64,000 nucleotides of DNA from Solirubrobacteraceae bacterium (GTDB lineage: Bacteria; Actinomycetota; Thermoleophilia; Solirubrobacterales; Solirubrobacteraceae): positions 1 through 64,000 of the forward strand of contig JALNWQ010000005.1 of NCBI GenBank assembly GCA_023230855.1, written 5' to 3'. The notes under the pieces were generated by a model. The model did not search any database and was not told where the DNA came from. It worked only from the letters and a program-made list of their open reading frames with translations. A program made the position numbers and the translations under genes. Every line of letters starts with the position of its first letter. The stretch's first letter is position 1. Below are positions 24,795 through 35,027 of this stretch, piece after piece.

Positions 24795-26744
24795 TCAGGC
24801 GCCGCGCAGGGCGTCGTCGTACGCGCGACGGAAGAGCGCCTGCAGGTCGGCGAGGCGCCGGGTGAGCGCCATGCGCTGCTCGTCGTCGACGTCGGGGCCG
24901 GCGTGGCGCAGGCGACGCTGGACCGCGTCGCGCTCGAGCCGGACGGCGAGCAGGCGCGCCTCGGCCGGGGACGGCGACCGCAGGGTCACCGCACGGCGCG
25001 CGACCGTGTCGAGGACCGCCACGACCCCGGGGTCGTGGCCCGGTCCCGCGCCGTCGACCGTCGCGGGAGCCCGGGCCGGGGCGGATCCGCCGTCGACCGG
25101 TGGACGCGGGGCGGCGTCCGGGCGACCGGCATCCTCCCCCGTGGGCGTCGTGGCGACGGCCATCGCGGCCGCGGCGGCCCGGGCGACCGGCGCGCTGAGG
25201 TAGCGCGCGACGGCGTCCGGGGCGAGCAGCGGGAGGGCGGGCGCGCCGACGGCGTGGCACACCGCCAGGAACTCGATCTCGGCCTCGGGCACCGTGGGCG
25301 ACGGCGCGCCCCGGCCCGCGTCGGCGGCGCCCCCGGGCCCGCGGCCGCCGGACCGATCGGCGACGCCCCCGCCCCCACCACCGCCCACCGCCCGGACCGC
25401 ACGGCCGCCGCCGGGCCCCGGTCGCGTCGTGACGCGCGCGGTCGGCGCGCCGAGCAGGCCGTCGAGGGCCTCGGCGTCGATCCCCAGGCGCCCGGCGACC
25501 TCGCCGAGGAGCCCGATCCGCTGGAACCCGGCGGGGATCCCGGCGAACACCGGCCGCAGCTCGGCCAGCAGCCGGTCCTTGCCGCGGTCGTCGGACAGGT
25601 CCGCCGCCGCGAGCAACGACTCGACCCGGAACCGCGCGACGGGCACCGGCCGGGCGAACGCGGCCGCGACGGCGTCGGCGCCGCGCTGCAGCAGCAGGTC
25701 GGCCGGGTCCATCCCGTCGGGCAGGGTGACGACCTGCAGCTCGATGTCCGCCCCGCGCGTCAGCTCGTCGGCGCGGAGCATCGCCTTGCGACCCGCCTCG
25801 TCGGCGTCGAGCGCCAGGACGACCGTCGGCGCCAGCCGTCGCAGCTCGGTGACCTGGTCGGGCGTGAGCGCCGTGCCCATGAGGCCGACGGCGTGGCGCA
25901 GCCCCGCCTGGTGCAGGGCGATGACGTCGGTGTAGCCCTCGCAGAGGATGACCTCGTCGCGCTTGGCGGCCGCGGGCCGGGCGAGGTGCGCGGCGTAGAC
26001 GTTGCGGCCCTTGTGGAAGACGACGCCCTCGGCGCTGTTGACGTACTTCGCCTTCTCCTCGGGATCCATCCGGCGTGCGCCGAACCCGTTGATCCGGCCT
26101 CGGCGATCGGCGAGCGGAAAGGTGATCCGGTGGCGGAACCGGTCGTACACCCGGCTGCGGTCCCGGAGCGAGCGTTGCGCGAGGCCGGCGTCGAGCAGGT
26201 CCTGCACGCCGTAGCCGGCCCGTCGCGATCCCTCGGTGACGCGCTCCCACGCGTCCGGGGCGTAGCCGACGCGGAACTCCCGCAGCATCGCCGGGTCGAG
26301 CCCGCGGCGCAGCAGCTCGTCGCGGGCCGCCGCGCCCTGGGCGGTGTCCCACAGCTGCCGCTCGTAGTAGCGGCTCGTGCGGTCCAGCAGCTCCATGAGC
26401 TTGCGCTCACGGGCGCGGCGCGCGGCGGCCTTCGGGTCCTCGTCCTCGGTCCGCAGCTCGATGCCGGCGCGGTCGGCGAGCAGCTCGAGCGCCCCGACGA
26501 AGTCGACCCCCTCGGTCTTCTCGACGAACGCGAACAGGTCGCCGCCCTCCCCGCACCCGAAGCAGTGGAAGAGCTTGTCGTCGGGCTTGACCGACAGGGA
26601 CGGGGAGCGGTCGTCGTGGAACGGGCAGATGCCCTCCATCCGCCCGGACCCGACCCGCCGCAGCTCGGTGTGGCGCTCGACGACGGCGATGAAGTCCGTG
26701 GCGTCGCGGACCCGGTCGATGTCCTCCCGCAGGTACCTGGCCAT
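24795..26744 (-). CDS. dnaG: DNA primase DnaG
   Basis: 649 residues. The N-terminal zinc ribbon is intact (Cys40, His43, Cys61, Cys64 in CPFH and CFGC). The RNA polymerase domain follows with INGFGARRM and YVNSAEGVVFHKGRNVY, and TOPRIM motifs are EGYTDVIALHQAG (near 258) and LALDADEAGRKA (near 307). Residues 420-520 are an Ala/Gly/Pro-rich linker, longer than usual, before the helical C-terminal part (ARLLAVRLERDAVQRRL) that would contact DnaB. It makes RNA primers for replication. It starts 10 bp after dgt, so dgt-dnaG is an operon. Confidence 0.96.
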   Translation of the reverse strand: MARYLREDIDRVRDATDFIAVVERHTELRRVGSGRMEGICPFHDDRSPSLSVKPDDKLFHCFGCGEGGDLFAFVEKTEGVDFVGALELLADRAGIELRTEDEDPKAAARRARERKLMELLDRTSRYYERQLWDTAQGAAARDELLRRGLDPAMLREFRVGYAPDAWERVTEGSRRAGYGVQDLLDAGLAQRSLRDRSRVYDRFRHRITFPLADRRGRINGFGARRMDPEEKAKYVNSAEGVVFHKGRNVYAAHLARPAAAKRDEVILCEGYTDVIALHQAGLRHAVGLMGTALTPDQVTELRRLAPTVVLALDADEAGRKAMLRADELTRGADIELQVVTLPDGMDPADLLLQRGADAVAAAFARPVPVARFRVESLLAAADLSDDRGKDRLLAELRPVFAGIPAGFQRIGLLGEVAGRLGIDAEALDGLLGAPTARVTTRPGPGGGRAVRAVGGGGGGGVADRSGGRGPGGAADAGRGAPSPTVPEAEIEFLAVCHAVGAPALPLLAPDAVARYLSAPVARAAAAAMAVATTPTGEDAGRPDAAPRPPVDGGSAPARAPATVDGAGPGHDPGVVAVLDTVARRAVTLRSPSPAEARLLAVRLERDAVQRRLRHAGPDVDDEQRMALTRRLADLQALFRRAYDDALRGA

Positions 26745-26754
26745 CGCGCCGCGC

Positions 26755-27909
26755 CTACCCGACGTGGACCCGGGGCATGACGAGCTCGCGGTAGGCGCGC
26801 AGGGCGTAGCGGTCGGTCATCCCGGCCACCCAGTCGCAGGCGCGCTGCAGCGCGTCGGCGTCGGGGTCCGCACGGCGCCAGGCGTCGTGGTCGTGCCGGC
26901 CGGGATGCAGGCCGAGGTCGGGCGTGGTCCCGAGCGGCAGCTCCAGCGGCGCGCCCGGGCCCCCTCGCCGCGCCTCGGCCTCGCGCACCTCGTCGGCGTG
27001 GTGCCGGAAGAGCCGACGCAGCAGGTCGTGGACGCGGCGGTGCTCGGCGCGCGCGTCGGGCGCGAGGTAGACGTGCTCGAACATCCAGGTGCGCAGCTCG
27101 TCCATCGCCTCCCCCGCCTCGGCGCCCTGGACGATGTCGCCCGCGGCCGCGGAGTGCTCGACGACGTCCTGGACGAGCCGGTCGATGCGCCGCGACGCGC
27201 TCCGGCCCAGGACGGCGATCGGTCGGTGCGGCAGGTCGCGCTCGTCGAGGACCCCGGCGCGGATCGCGTCGTCGATGTCGTGGTTGAGGTAGGCGATCCG
27301 GTCGACGATCCGCACCACGCGGCCCTCGAGCGTGCGTGGCAGCGGGGAGCGGCCGGAGTGCCCGGCGATCCCGTCGACGACGTCGGCGCAGAGGTTGAGC
27401 CCCCGTCCCCCGGCGTCGCGGACGGCGCTCGGCGGGTCCTCGAGGACGGTGACGATCCGGACCGAGTGCTCCCAGTGCCGGAAGTGCCTGCCGTGCGGCG
27501 TCAGCTCCTCGTCGAGCGCGTCCTCGCCGATGTGCCCGAACGGCGCGTGGCCGAGGTCGTGCGCCAGGCCGATGACCTCGACGAGGTCCTCGTTGAGCCG
27601 CAGCGCCCGGGCGACCGTGCGGGCGATGCCGGTGACCTCGAGCGTGTGGGTCAGCCGGGTGCGGTAGTGGTCGCCCTCGGGGGCGAGGAACACCTGGGTC
27701 TTGTGCTTGAGCCGCCGGAACGCCTTGCTGTGGACGATCCGGTCGCGGTCGCGCTGCAGCGGAGTGCGCAGGGGGCACTCGGGCTCGTCGACGGCCCGGC
27801 GCGCCGGCCAGGTGCGCGCCGCGTCGGGGTGGAGGAACGCCTCCTCGAACGCCCGCCGGTGGGTGTGGGGATCACCGAGGGTGGACGAGCGGCCGTTCAT
27901 CCCCTCCAT
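26755..27909 (-). CDS. dgt: Deoxyguanosinetriphosphate triphosphohydrolase-like protein (HD domain)
   Basis: 384 residues. The dGTPase family pattern is complete: HSKAFRRLKHKTQVF, the HD metal ligands in HYRTRLTHTLEV, IGLAHDLGHAPFGHIGEDAL (H-D near 115-116) and the late D in RIVDRIAYLNHDIDDAI. Family members hydrolyse dNTPs to nucleosides and tripolyphosphate and tune nucleotide pools. ATG at 27909 is used; an ATG three codons later is possible, since the GGAGG-like sequence would then lie very close. dnaG follows after 10 bp, a pairing common in this phylum. Confidence 0.92.
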   Translation of the reverse strand: MEGMNGRSSTLGDPHTHRRAFEEAFLHPDAARTWPARRAVDEPECPLRTPLQRDRDRIVHSKAFRRLKHKTQVFLAPEGDHYRTRLTHTLEVTGIARTVARALRLNEDLVEVIGLAHDLGHAPFGHIGEDALDEELTPHGRHFRHWEHSVRIVTVLEDPPSAVRDAGGRGLNLCADVVDGIAGHSGRSPLPRTLEGRVVRIVDRIAYLNHDIDDAIRAGVLDERDLPHRPIAVLGRSASRRIDRLVQDVVEHSAAAGDIVQGAEAGEAMDELRTWMFEHVYLAPDARAEHRRVHDLLRRLFRHHADEVREAEARRGGPGAPLELPLGTTPDLGLHPGRHDHDAWRRADPDADALQRACDWVAGMTDRYALRAYRELVMPRVHVG

Positions 27910-27956
27910 CGTCGCAGGACGCGCCGTCGTCACGCCGGGCCGCGCCGGCGCGGGGC

Positions 27957-29348
27957 TCAGGTGGGGCGGTCGGCGTCGGTCGCCCGGGCGAAGCCGGCCG
28001 GCAGGGCGACGTCGTCGGGGATCGCCGCGGGCGGCGCCGGAGCCGACGTCTCGGCGGGCGCGGCGGCGACGTCGGGCACATCGTCCCCGGCGGCCACGAC
28101 CGGTCGGAACCCGGCGGCGCCGGTGACCGGGCCCGCCACGGGGCGCTCGACGGTCCCCGGAGCGGGGTCGGCCGTCGGCCGGCGCCGATCGGACCCGGCG
28201 GACCGGGCGTCGTGATCGGTGGCCCGCACGAACCCCGGCGTGGTGATCGGCGGGGTCGACCGCCCGCCGTCGTCGTCCGAGGCCGATCGGTCGTCGTCCC
28301 CGGCCGCTCGATCGTCGTCCGACGGGGTCGCGGGGGTGGCCACGGGGGCGAACGCGCGGGCGCGCGGCGCCGCGTCGGCCGGCGTGAACGCGCGGACGGA
28401 CGGCGCCGCGCCCGTCGGGGCCTCGACGAGCGCGTCGGGCGCCGCGTCCACCGGGTCGTCGGTCGCCGCATCCGCGGGGCCCGCGTCCGCGGGGTGGTCG
28501 TCGGCGACCGCGGGCGCTCCCGATCGGCTCCCGGCCGCCCCGGCGCCCTCGGCGCGCCCACGCCGCGCCACGCGGACGACGAAGAGCAGGAGCAGCCCGA
28601 CGAGGAGCCCGCCGACGGCGCCGACCGCGGTCCACAGCGGGACGTCGCGGTCGACCGGGTCGGTGGCGCCGACCGCCCGGGCCGACACCCGCGCGGGGAT
28701 CGCCCGGTCGGCGGCCGAGCGCAGGCGGGTGGCCTGGAGGACGAGCTCGTCGCGGCGGATCCGCGCGTCCGATCCGGCCGCGCCGAGCGGTGCGGTGGCG
28801 ACCGCCCCCTCGATCGCCTCGGCCTGCCGCACGAGTCGCTGGCGGTGCTCGCGGTTGACGAGGGTGGCGGTGGCGTCGGCGACGAGGTTGGCGAGCTGCG
28901 CGGCGACCTCGCCGTCCGGCCAGCTCACCGTGACGAGCACCTCGTCGGAGTCGGGGTCGGGCTCGGCGCGGGTCTCGTCGCGCAGCCGGGCCGCGAACGC
29001 CTCCTGCCGTGCGCTGCGCGTCCCGGGGCCGGTGAGCGGCAGCGCGTCGCCGAGCTCGCGGGCGACCGACTCCGAAACGCCCTTGCGCGCGACCTGGGCG
29101 GCCCCGCGCGCGGCGACCGCCGGCGACGTCTCGGGCGCGGTCGCCGCCGGGTCCGGTCGGTCCTCGGGGACCGGTGACGGCAGGTCGCGGACGACGAGCC
29201 GGGCTGTCGCCTCGTAGCGGTCGCGACCCTGCTGGGTCAGCGCGTAGGCGATCCCGGCCCCGGCGACGAGCGCGAGCAACAGCAACAGCAGCCCCGACGC
29301 GGCGCGACGGCCGGAGCGGTTGTGGGCGGGGCGGGACTGTCGGCGCAT
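27957..29348 (-). CDS. Wzz-like chain-length determinant membrane protein
   Basis: 463 residues. Two membrane helices flank an extracytoplasmic domain: one near 20-38 (LLLLLLALVAGAGIAYAL) and one near 228-250 (WTAVGAVGGLLVGLLLLFVV). Between them are YEATARLVVRD, conserved at the start of Wzz domains, and coiled-coil-like helices (REHRQRLVRQAEAIEGAV). The remaining 210 residues are a disordered Ala/Asp/Pro-rich cytoplasmic tail; there is no kinase P-loop. It probably helps set polymer length with a Wzy-type polymerase. It is wedged between ppdK and dgt-dnaG, away from the other export genes, which is unusual. Confidence 0.65.
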   Translation of the reverse strand: MRRQSRPAHNRSGRRAASGLLLLLLALVAGAGIAYALTQQGRDRYEATARLVVRDLPSPVPEDRPDPAATAPETSPAVAARGAAQVARKGVSESVARELGDALPLTGPGTRSARQEAFAARLRDETRAEPDPDSDEVLVTVSWPDGEVAAQLANLVADATATLVNREHRQRLVRQAEAIEGAVATAPLGAAGSDARIRRDELVLQATRLRSAADRAIPARVSARAVGATDPVDRDVPLWTAVGAVGGLLVGLLLLFVVRVARRGRAEGAGAAGSRSGAPAVADDHPADAGPADAATDDPVDAAPDALVEAPTGAAPSVRAFTPADAAPRARAFAPVATPATPSDDDRAAGDDDRSASDDDGGRSTPPITTPGFVRATDHDARSAGSDRRRPTADPAPGTVERPVAGPVTGAAGFRPVVAAGDDVPDVAAAPAETSAPAPPAAIPDDVALPAGFARATDADRPT

Positions 29349-29470
29349 GGCGGGCTCCGTCGGAGGGTTGGCCGGAGGGCCGCGGCCAGCCTACCGGCCC
29401 TCATGACCACCCTTGTGACGTGTTTCGGCGTGGCCGCCCGGTCGGCCGTGCCGCGGCCGCCGCACCCGGG

Positions 29471-32167
<2,697 letters not shown>

Positions 32168-32171
32168 GTCC

Positions 32172-32188
32172 CGGGATGCTAGATCCCG
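32172..32188 (-). promoter_or_regulatory. Hairpin in the ppdK leader next to the start codon
   Basis: CGGGAT (32172-32177) and ATCCCG (32183-32188) form a 6-bp stem with a 5-base loop, ending 4 bases before the ATG on the minus strand. It would occlude the ribosome-binding region, so it may set translation of ppdK. Confidence 0.35.
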
Positions 32189-32226
32189 CAGCGGCTGCCG
32201 TGCAGGTCGACCCACGCCCTGATCAT

Positions 32227-32248
32227 CAAACATTCGTTTGGTAGATTA
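32227..32248 (-). promoter_or_regulatory. ppdK promoter with AT-rich palindromic operator
   Basis: On the minus strand TAATCT (32248-32243) is a -10 hexamer. Directly downstream, at the expected start point, lies CAAACATTCGTTTG (32227-32240), arms CAAAC/GTTTG. Such AT-rich palindromes are rare here and resemble TetR-type operators, suggesting repression of ppdK. Confidence 0.45.
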
Positions 32249-32262
32249 GCGGCTGTCCGCCA

Positions 32263-33000
32263 TCAGCCGGACCGGTCGCCGCGCAGATCGACGCCGAGAT
32301 GCTGCCGGGCCAGGCCGACGACCGCCCGGTGGACCTGGCGCGCGGTGCCCGGGGCCGGCTCGGGCGCCTCGGCGAGCGGGGAGCCGAGCGCGTCGCGCAT
32401 GAACCCCGGGGTCGCCGGATCGACGAGCGGGGCCGCGCCGCGGCACGCGCCGCAGGCGAGCCCCCCGGCGGCCTCGTCGAACGCCACCAGGCGGTCGGTG
32501 CGCCCGCAGTGGACGCAGCCGTCGAGCGCCGGCTGGAGCCCCAGCGCGTAGAGGAGCTTGAGCCGGAACGCGAGCTGCACGCCCTCGTGCGGCGTGGCGG
32601 GCTCGGCGTCCAGGCGCGCCAGCAGCGTCCGCAGGAGGCCGTGGACGCGCGGCGCGGGCTCGCCGGGGACGCTCATCCGGTCGACGGCGTGGCAGGCGCG
32701 CTGGGCGTGGTCGAGCGCGGCGGCCGACGTGAGGATCCGGTGGTGCACGGCGACCGTGTCGGCGCCGACCACCGTGTGGAGGTCGCCGCGGCCGACGACG
32801 AGCTCGATCCGCACGACCGACAGCGGCTCGAGCCGGCCGGCGAGCCGACTGCGGGGCTTGCGGACGCCGCGGGCGATCGCCGACACCCGTCCGTGGTCGG
32901 GGGTGATGGCGTGGAGGATCCGGTCCGCCTCGCGGTAGCGCATCGACCGCAGGACCACGGCGTCGACGCCGATCCGCGCACCTGGGGCGGGAACGCTCAC
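32263..33000 (-). CDS. recO: DNA repair protein RecO
   Basis: 245 residues, usual length. The N-terminal OB fold carries DAVVLRSMRYREADRILHAI and GVRKPRSRLAGRLEPLSVV; the C-terminal part has the zinc-binding cysteines (CVHCG and CGACRG, near 155-182). RecO loads RecA on SSB-coated DNA in the RecFOR pathway. The start is GTG at 33000, six bases after a TATAGT hexamer, so the mRNA is probably leaderless. It is divergent from the glutaredoxin gene with only 24 bp between the starts and a nested pair of -10 hexamers. Confidence 0.93.
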   Translation of the reverse strand: MSVPAPGARIGVDAVVLRSMRYREADRILHAITPDHGRVSAIARGVRKPRSRLAGRLEPLSVVRIELVVGRGDLHTVVGADTVAVHHRILTSAAALDHAQRACHAVDRMSVPGEPAPRVHGLLRTLLARLDAEPATPHEGVQLAFRLKLLYALGLQPALDGCVHCGRTDRLVAFDEAAGGLACGACRGAAPLVDPATPGFMRDALGSPLAEAPEPAPGTARQVHRAVVGLARQHLGVDLRGDRSG

Positions 33001-33006
33001 CGCTCC

Positions 33007-33014
33007 ACTATACT
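33007..33014. promoter_or_regulatory. Nested bidirectional -10 element (recO / glutaredoxin)
   Basis: ACTATACT contains TATACT on the plus strand (33009-33014, 10 bases before the glutaredoxin ATG) and TATAGT on the minus strand (33012-33007, 6 bases before the recO GTG). The two hexamers share four base pairs, so polymerase can bind in only one direction at a time. Confidence 0.6.
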
Positions 33015-33024
33015 TTGTGAAGTC

Positions 33025-33279
33025 ATGTCGTCGATCACCGTCTACACCACGAACGCCTGCCCGTACTGCGTCCGCGCCAAGGCCCTGCTCGACAAGCGCG
33101 GCCTGGAGTACGAGGAGGTCAACCTCGGGCGTGACCCGGAGACGCGCGCCCAGCTCGCGCAGCGCACGGGGATGATGACGTTCCCCCAGATCCTCGTCGG
33201 CGAGGAGCTCGTCGGCGGGTTCGACGAGCTGTCGGCCGCCGACGCGTCCGGCCGCCTGCAGGAGCTCACCGCGGGCTGA
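33025..33279 (+). CDS. Glutaredoxin-like protein (Grx3/mycoredoxin type)
   Basis: 84 residues. Thioredoxin fold with the active site CPYC (residues 12-15), the cis-proline in MTFPQILVGEELVGG (Pro near 54) and the following GGFDEL. The sequence fits class I glutaredoxins; in actinobacteria such proteins may use mycothiol, but the CPYC form is closest to Grx3/GrxC. It reduces disulfides or mixed disulfides in the cytoplasm. It shares a compact divergent promoter with recO. It converges with mutM, with a small shared hairpin at its stop codon. Confidence 0.9.
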   Translation: MSSITVYTTNACPYCVRAKALLDKRGLEYEEVNLGRDPETRAQLAQRTGMMTFPQILVGEELVGGFDELSAADASGRLQELTAG

Positions 33280-33292
33280 CCGCCGGCCGGTC
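33278..33292. terminator. Short hairpin between convergent glutaredoxin and mutM
   Basis: GACCG (33278-33282) and CGGTC (33288-33292) pair around CCGGC; the stem overlaps the glutaredoxin stop codon. It is the only structure in the 25-bp convergent gap. Confidence 0.35.
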
Positions 33293-33304
33293 GACGCCGC
33301 GCGA

Positions 33305-34183
33305 TCAGCCGCGCAGGATCGGCCCGGCCCGCCGTCCGCCCTCCAGCGGCGCCGGCGCGCCGCGCGGTGGCGTCTGGCAGCGATCGCACGAGTACGTCGC
33401 GCGCTGGCCGACGACGCGTCGCGCGACCGGCGTCGCGCAGGTCGGGCACGGCTCGCCGGCGCGGCGGTGGACGAGGAAGTCGTCCTGGAACCCGCCGGTG
33501 ACGCCGTCGACGTGCCGGAAGTCGTCGATCGTCGCCCCGCCCGCGTCGATCCCGGCCAGCAGCACGGTGCGGATCGCGTCGACGAGCGCCCGGCACGCGG
33601 CGGGCGTCACCGCGCCCCCCGCACGCAACGGATGCACGCGGGCGAGGAACAGCGCCTCGTCCGCGTAGATGTTGCCGACGCCGGCCACCACCCGCTGGTC
33701 GAGCAGCAGGCTCTTCACCGGGGCGCGACGTCCCCGCAGCGCCGCCCGGAGCGCGTCGCCGGTGAACGCGTCGGACAGGGGCTCCGGGCCGAGCCGGGCG
33801 TCGAGGTGGGCGTCGGCCGCGCCGGGGTCGGCGAACCAGCGGCCGGTGCCGAACCGTCGCGGGTCGCAGAACCACACCGTCGGTCCGTCGTCGAAGGCGA
33901 TCTCGACCCGGCGATAGGGCGCGTCCGGTTCGGGGTCGACGAGCAGCACCCCGGTCATCCGCAGGTGCAGGAGGAGCGTGCCCGCGTCGGTCCTCCAGAT
34001 GAGGTGCTTGCCGCGCCGCTCGAGCGCGCGCACGGTGCGTCCCCGGAGCGCGGCGGCGGTGGCGGCGGGCGCGTCGGGCGCGCACCAGCGCGGGTCGTCG
34101 ATCGTCACCGCGGCGATCGCGCGCCCCTCGACGTGCGGCGCCAGCTGGCGGCGCACGGTCTCGACCTCGGGCAGCTCGGGCAC
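33305..34183 (-). CDS. mutM: Formamidopyrimidine-DNA glycosylase
   Basis: 292 residues. The GTG at 34183 places the catalytic proline at position 2 (PELPEVETVRRQL), which is essential because Pro2 becomes the nucleophile; a longer frame starting eight codons upstream would be inactive. Other hallmarks: the lysine in RRGKHLIWR (near 59), GVGNIYADEALF (H2TH region, near 172) and the zinc finger CPTC...CDRC at about 244-266. MutM removes 8-oxoguanine and nicks the abasic site. GAGACT lies six bases before the GTG. It converges with the glutaredoxin gene. Confidence 0.95.
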   Translation of the reverse strand: MPELPEVETVRRQLAPHVEGRAIAAVTIDDPRWCAPDAPAATAAALRGRTVRALERRGKHLIWRTDAGTLLLHLRMTGVLLVDPEPDAPYRRVEIAFDDGPTVWFCDPRRFGTGRWFADPGAADAHLDARLGPEPLSDAFTGDALRAALRGRRAPVKSLLLDQRVVAGVGNIYADEALFLARVHPLRAGGAVTPAACRALVDAIRTVLLAGIDAGGATIDDFRHVDGVTGGFQDDFLVHRRAGEPCPTCATPVARRVVGQRATYSCDRCQTPPRGAPAPLEGGRRAGPILRG

Positions 34184-34252
34184 CGATCCAGTCTCGCGGG
34201 TCGCCACCGCCGACGCCTCCGCGGGCCGGTGGTGGGCGGCGGAGCGGGTGGG

Positions 34253-34924
34253 CTACCGGGGCGCGCCGGCGATCCCGTCGATCCGGCGGACGCCACGCCA
34301 GTCGGGGGCGACCCGCAACGAGCGCATGACCGGTCGGAAGACGGCGCGGTCGATGCGCCGGAAGTCGCGGGCCGGGGCATACGCGTCGAGCACGATCTCG
34401 CGCCCCCCGGCGTAGACGTGGACGGAGCGGACGGTGCGCGGACGGCCGAGGATCGTGGCGGTGCCGCGCAGCTCGACGGCGGGCAGCCGGTCGTAGCGGG
34501 TGGTGGCGCTGCTGATGACGCGGAACGTGCGGTCGCGCGCCTTGGCCGCGTCGACGAGCCGGTCGCGCGCGGTCCGCAGCTCGTCGGTGGTGCGCGGGCC
34601 GCGCCGGCCGCGCGGGTAGATCCACACGGCGAGGACCGCGGGTCCGCTCGTCATCGTGGCGCGCTTGATGCCGGTGTCGGCGCGCCGCACGACCGACACG
34701 CTCCACGGGTCGTCGGGGAGTCGCAGCAGCGTGCCGAACCCGACGTTCTGCGCCGGGACGAATCCGTCGGGCGGCAGCGCCCGGACGAGCGATCGGGGCA
34801 CGGCGGGGTCGCGGCCCGCGCCGAGCGCCGCCGCCGCCAGCGCCACGACGATGACCGCGACGAGGATCCAGGGGCCGGCGCGGAGCGCGCCGGACCGGCG
34901 GCGGATGGAGGGGACGGGCGCCAC
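34253..34924 (-). CDS. Hypothetical membrane-anchored protein
   Basis: 223 residues, GTG start eight bases after a CAGACT hexamer. An N-terminal hydrophobic helix (WILVAVIVVALAAAALGAG, about 19-37) without a clear cleavage site anchors an outer domain. That domain has alternating strands and helices (FGTLLRLPDDPWSVSVV, AVLAVWIYPRG, AVELRGTATILGRPRTV, VHVYAGGREIVLDAYAP), a pattern like the PsbP/Mog1-type or DUF1795-like fold, which I cannot confirm. Followed by mutM after 69 bp; the two may be co-transcribed. Function unknown. Confidence 0.6.
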   Translation of the reverse strand: MAPVPSIRRRSGALRAGPWILVAVIVVALAAAALGAGRDPAVPRSLVRALPPDGFVPAQNVGFGTLLRLPDDPWSVSVVRRADTGIKRATMTSGPAVLAVWIYPRGRRGPRTTDELRTARDRLVDAAKARDRTFRVISSATTRYDRLPAVELRGTATILGRPRTVRSVHVYAGGREIVLDAYAPARDFRRIDRAVFRPVMRSLRVAPDWRGVRRIDGIAGAPR

Positions 34925-35027
34925 GCCCGGGGAGTCTGGCGCACGCCGGGGCGCGACGCCCCCGCCCCCGTCCCCGCCCCGCGACGGACCCGACCGGGGC
35001 GGGCGTGGGCGGGGCGGGCGTGGGCGA

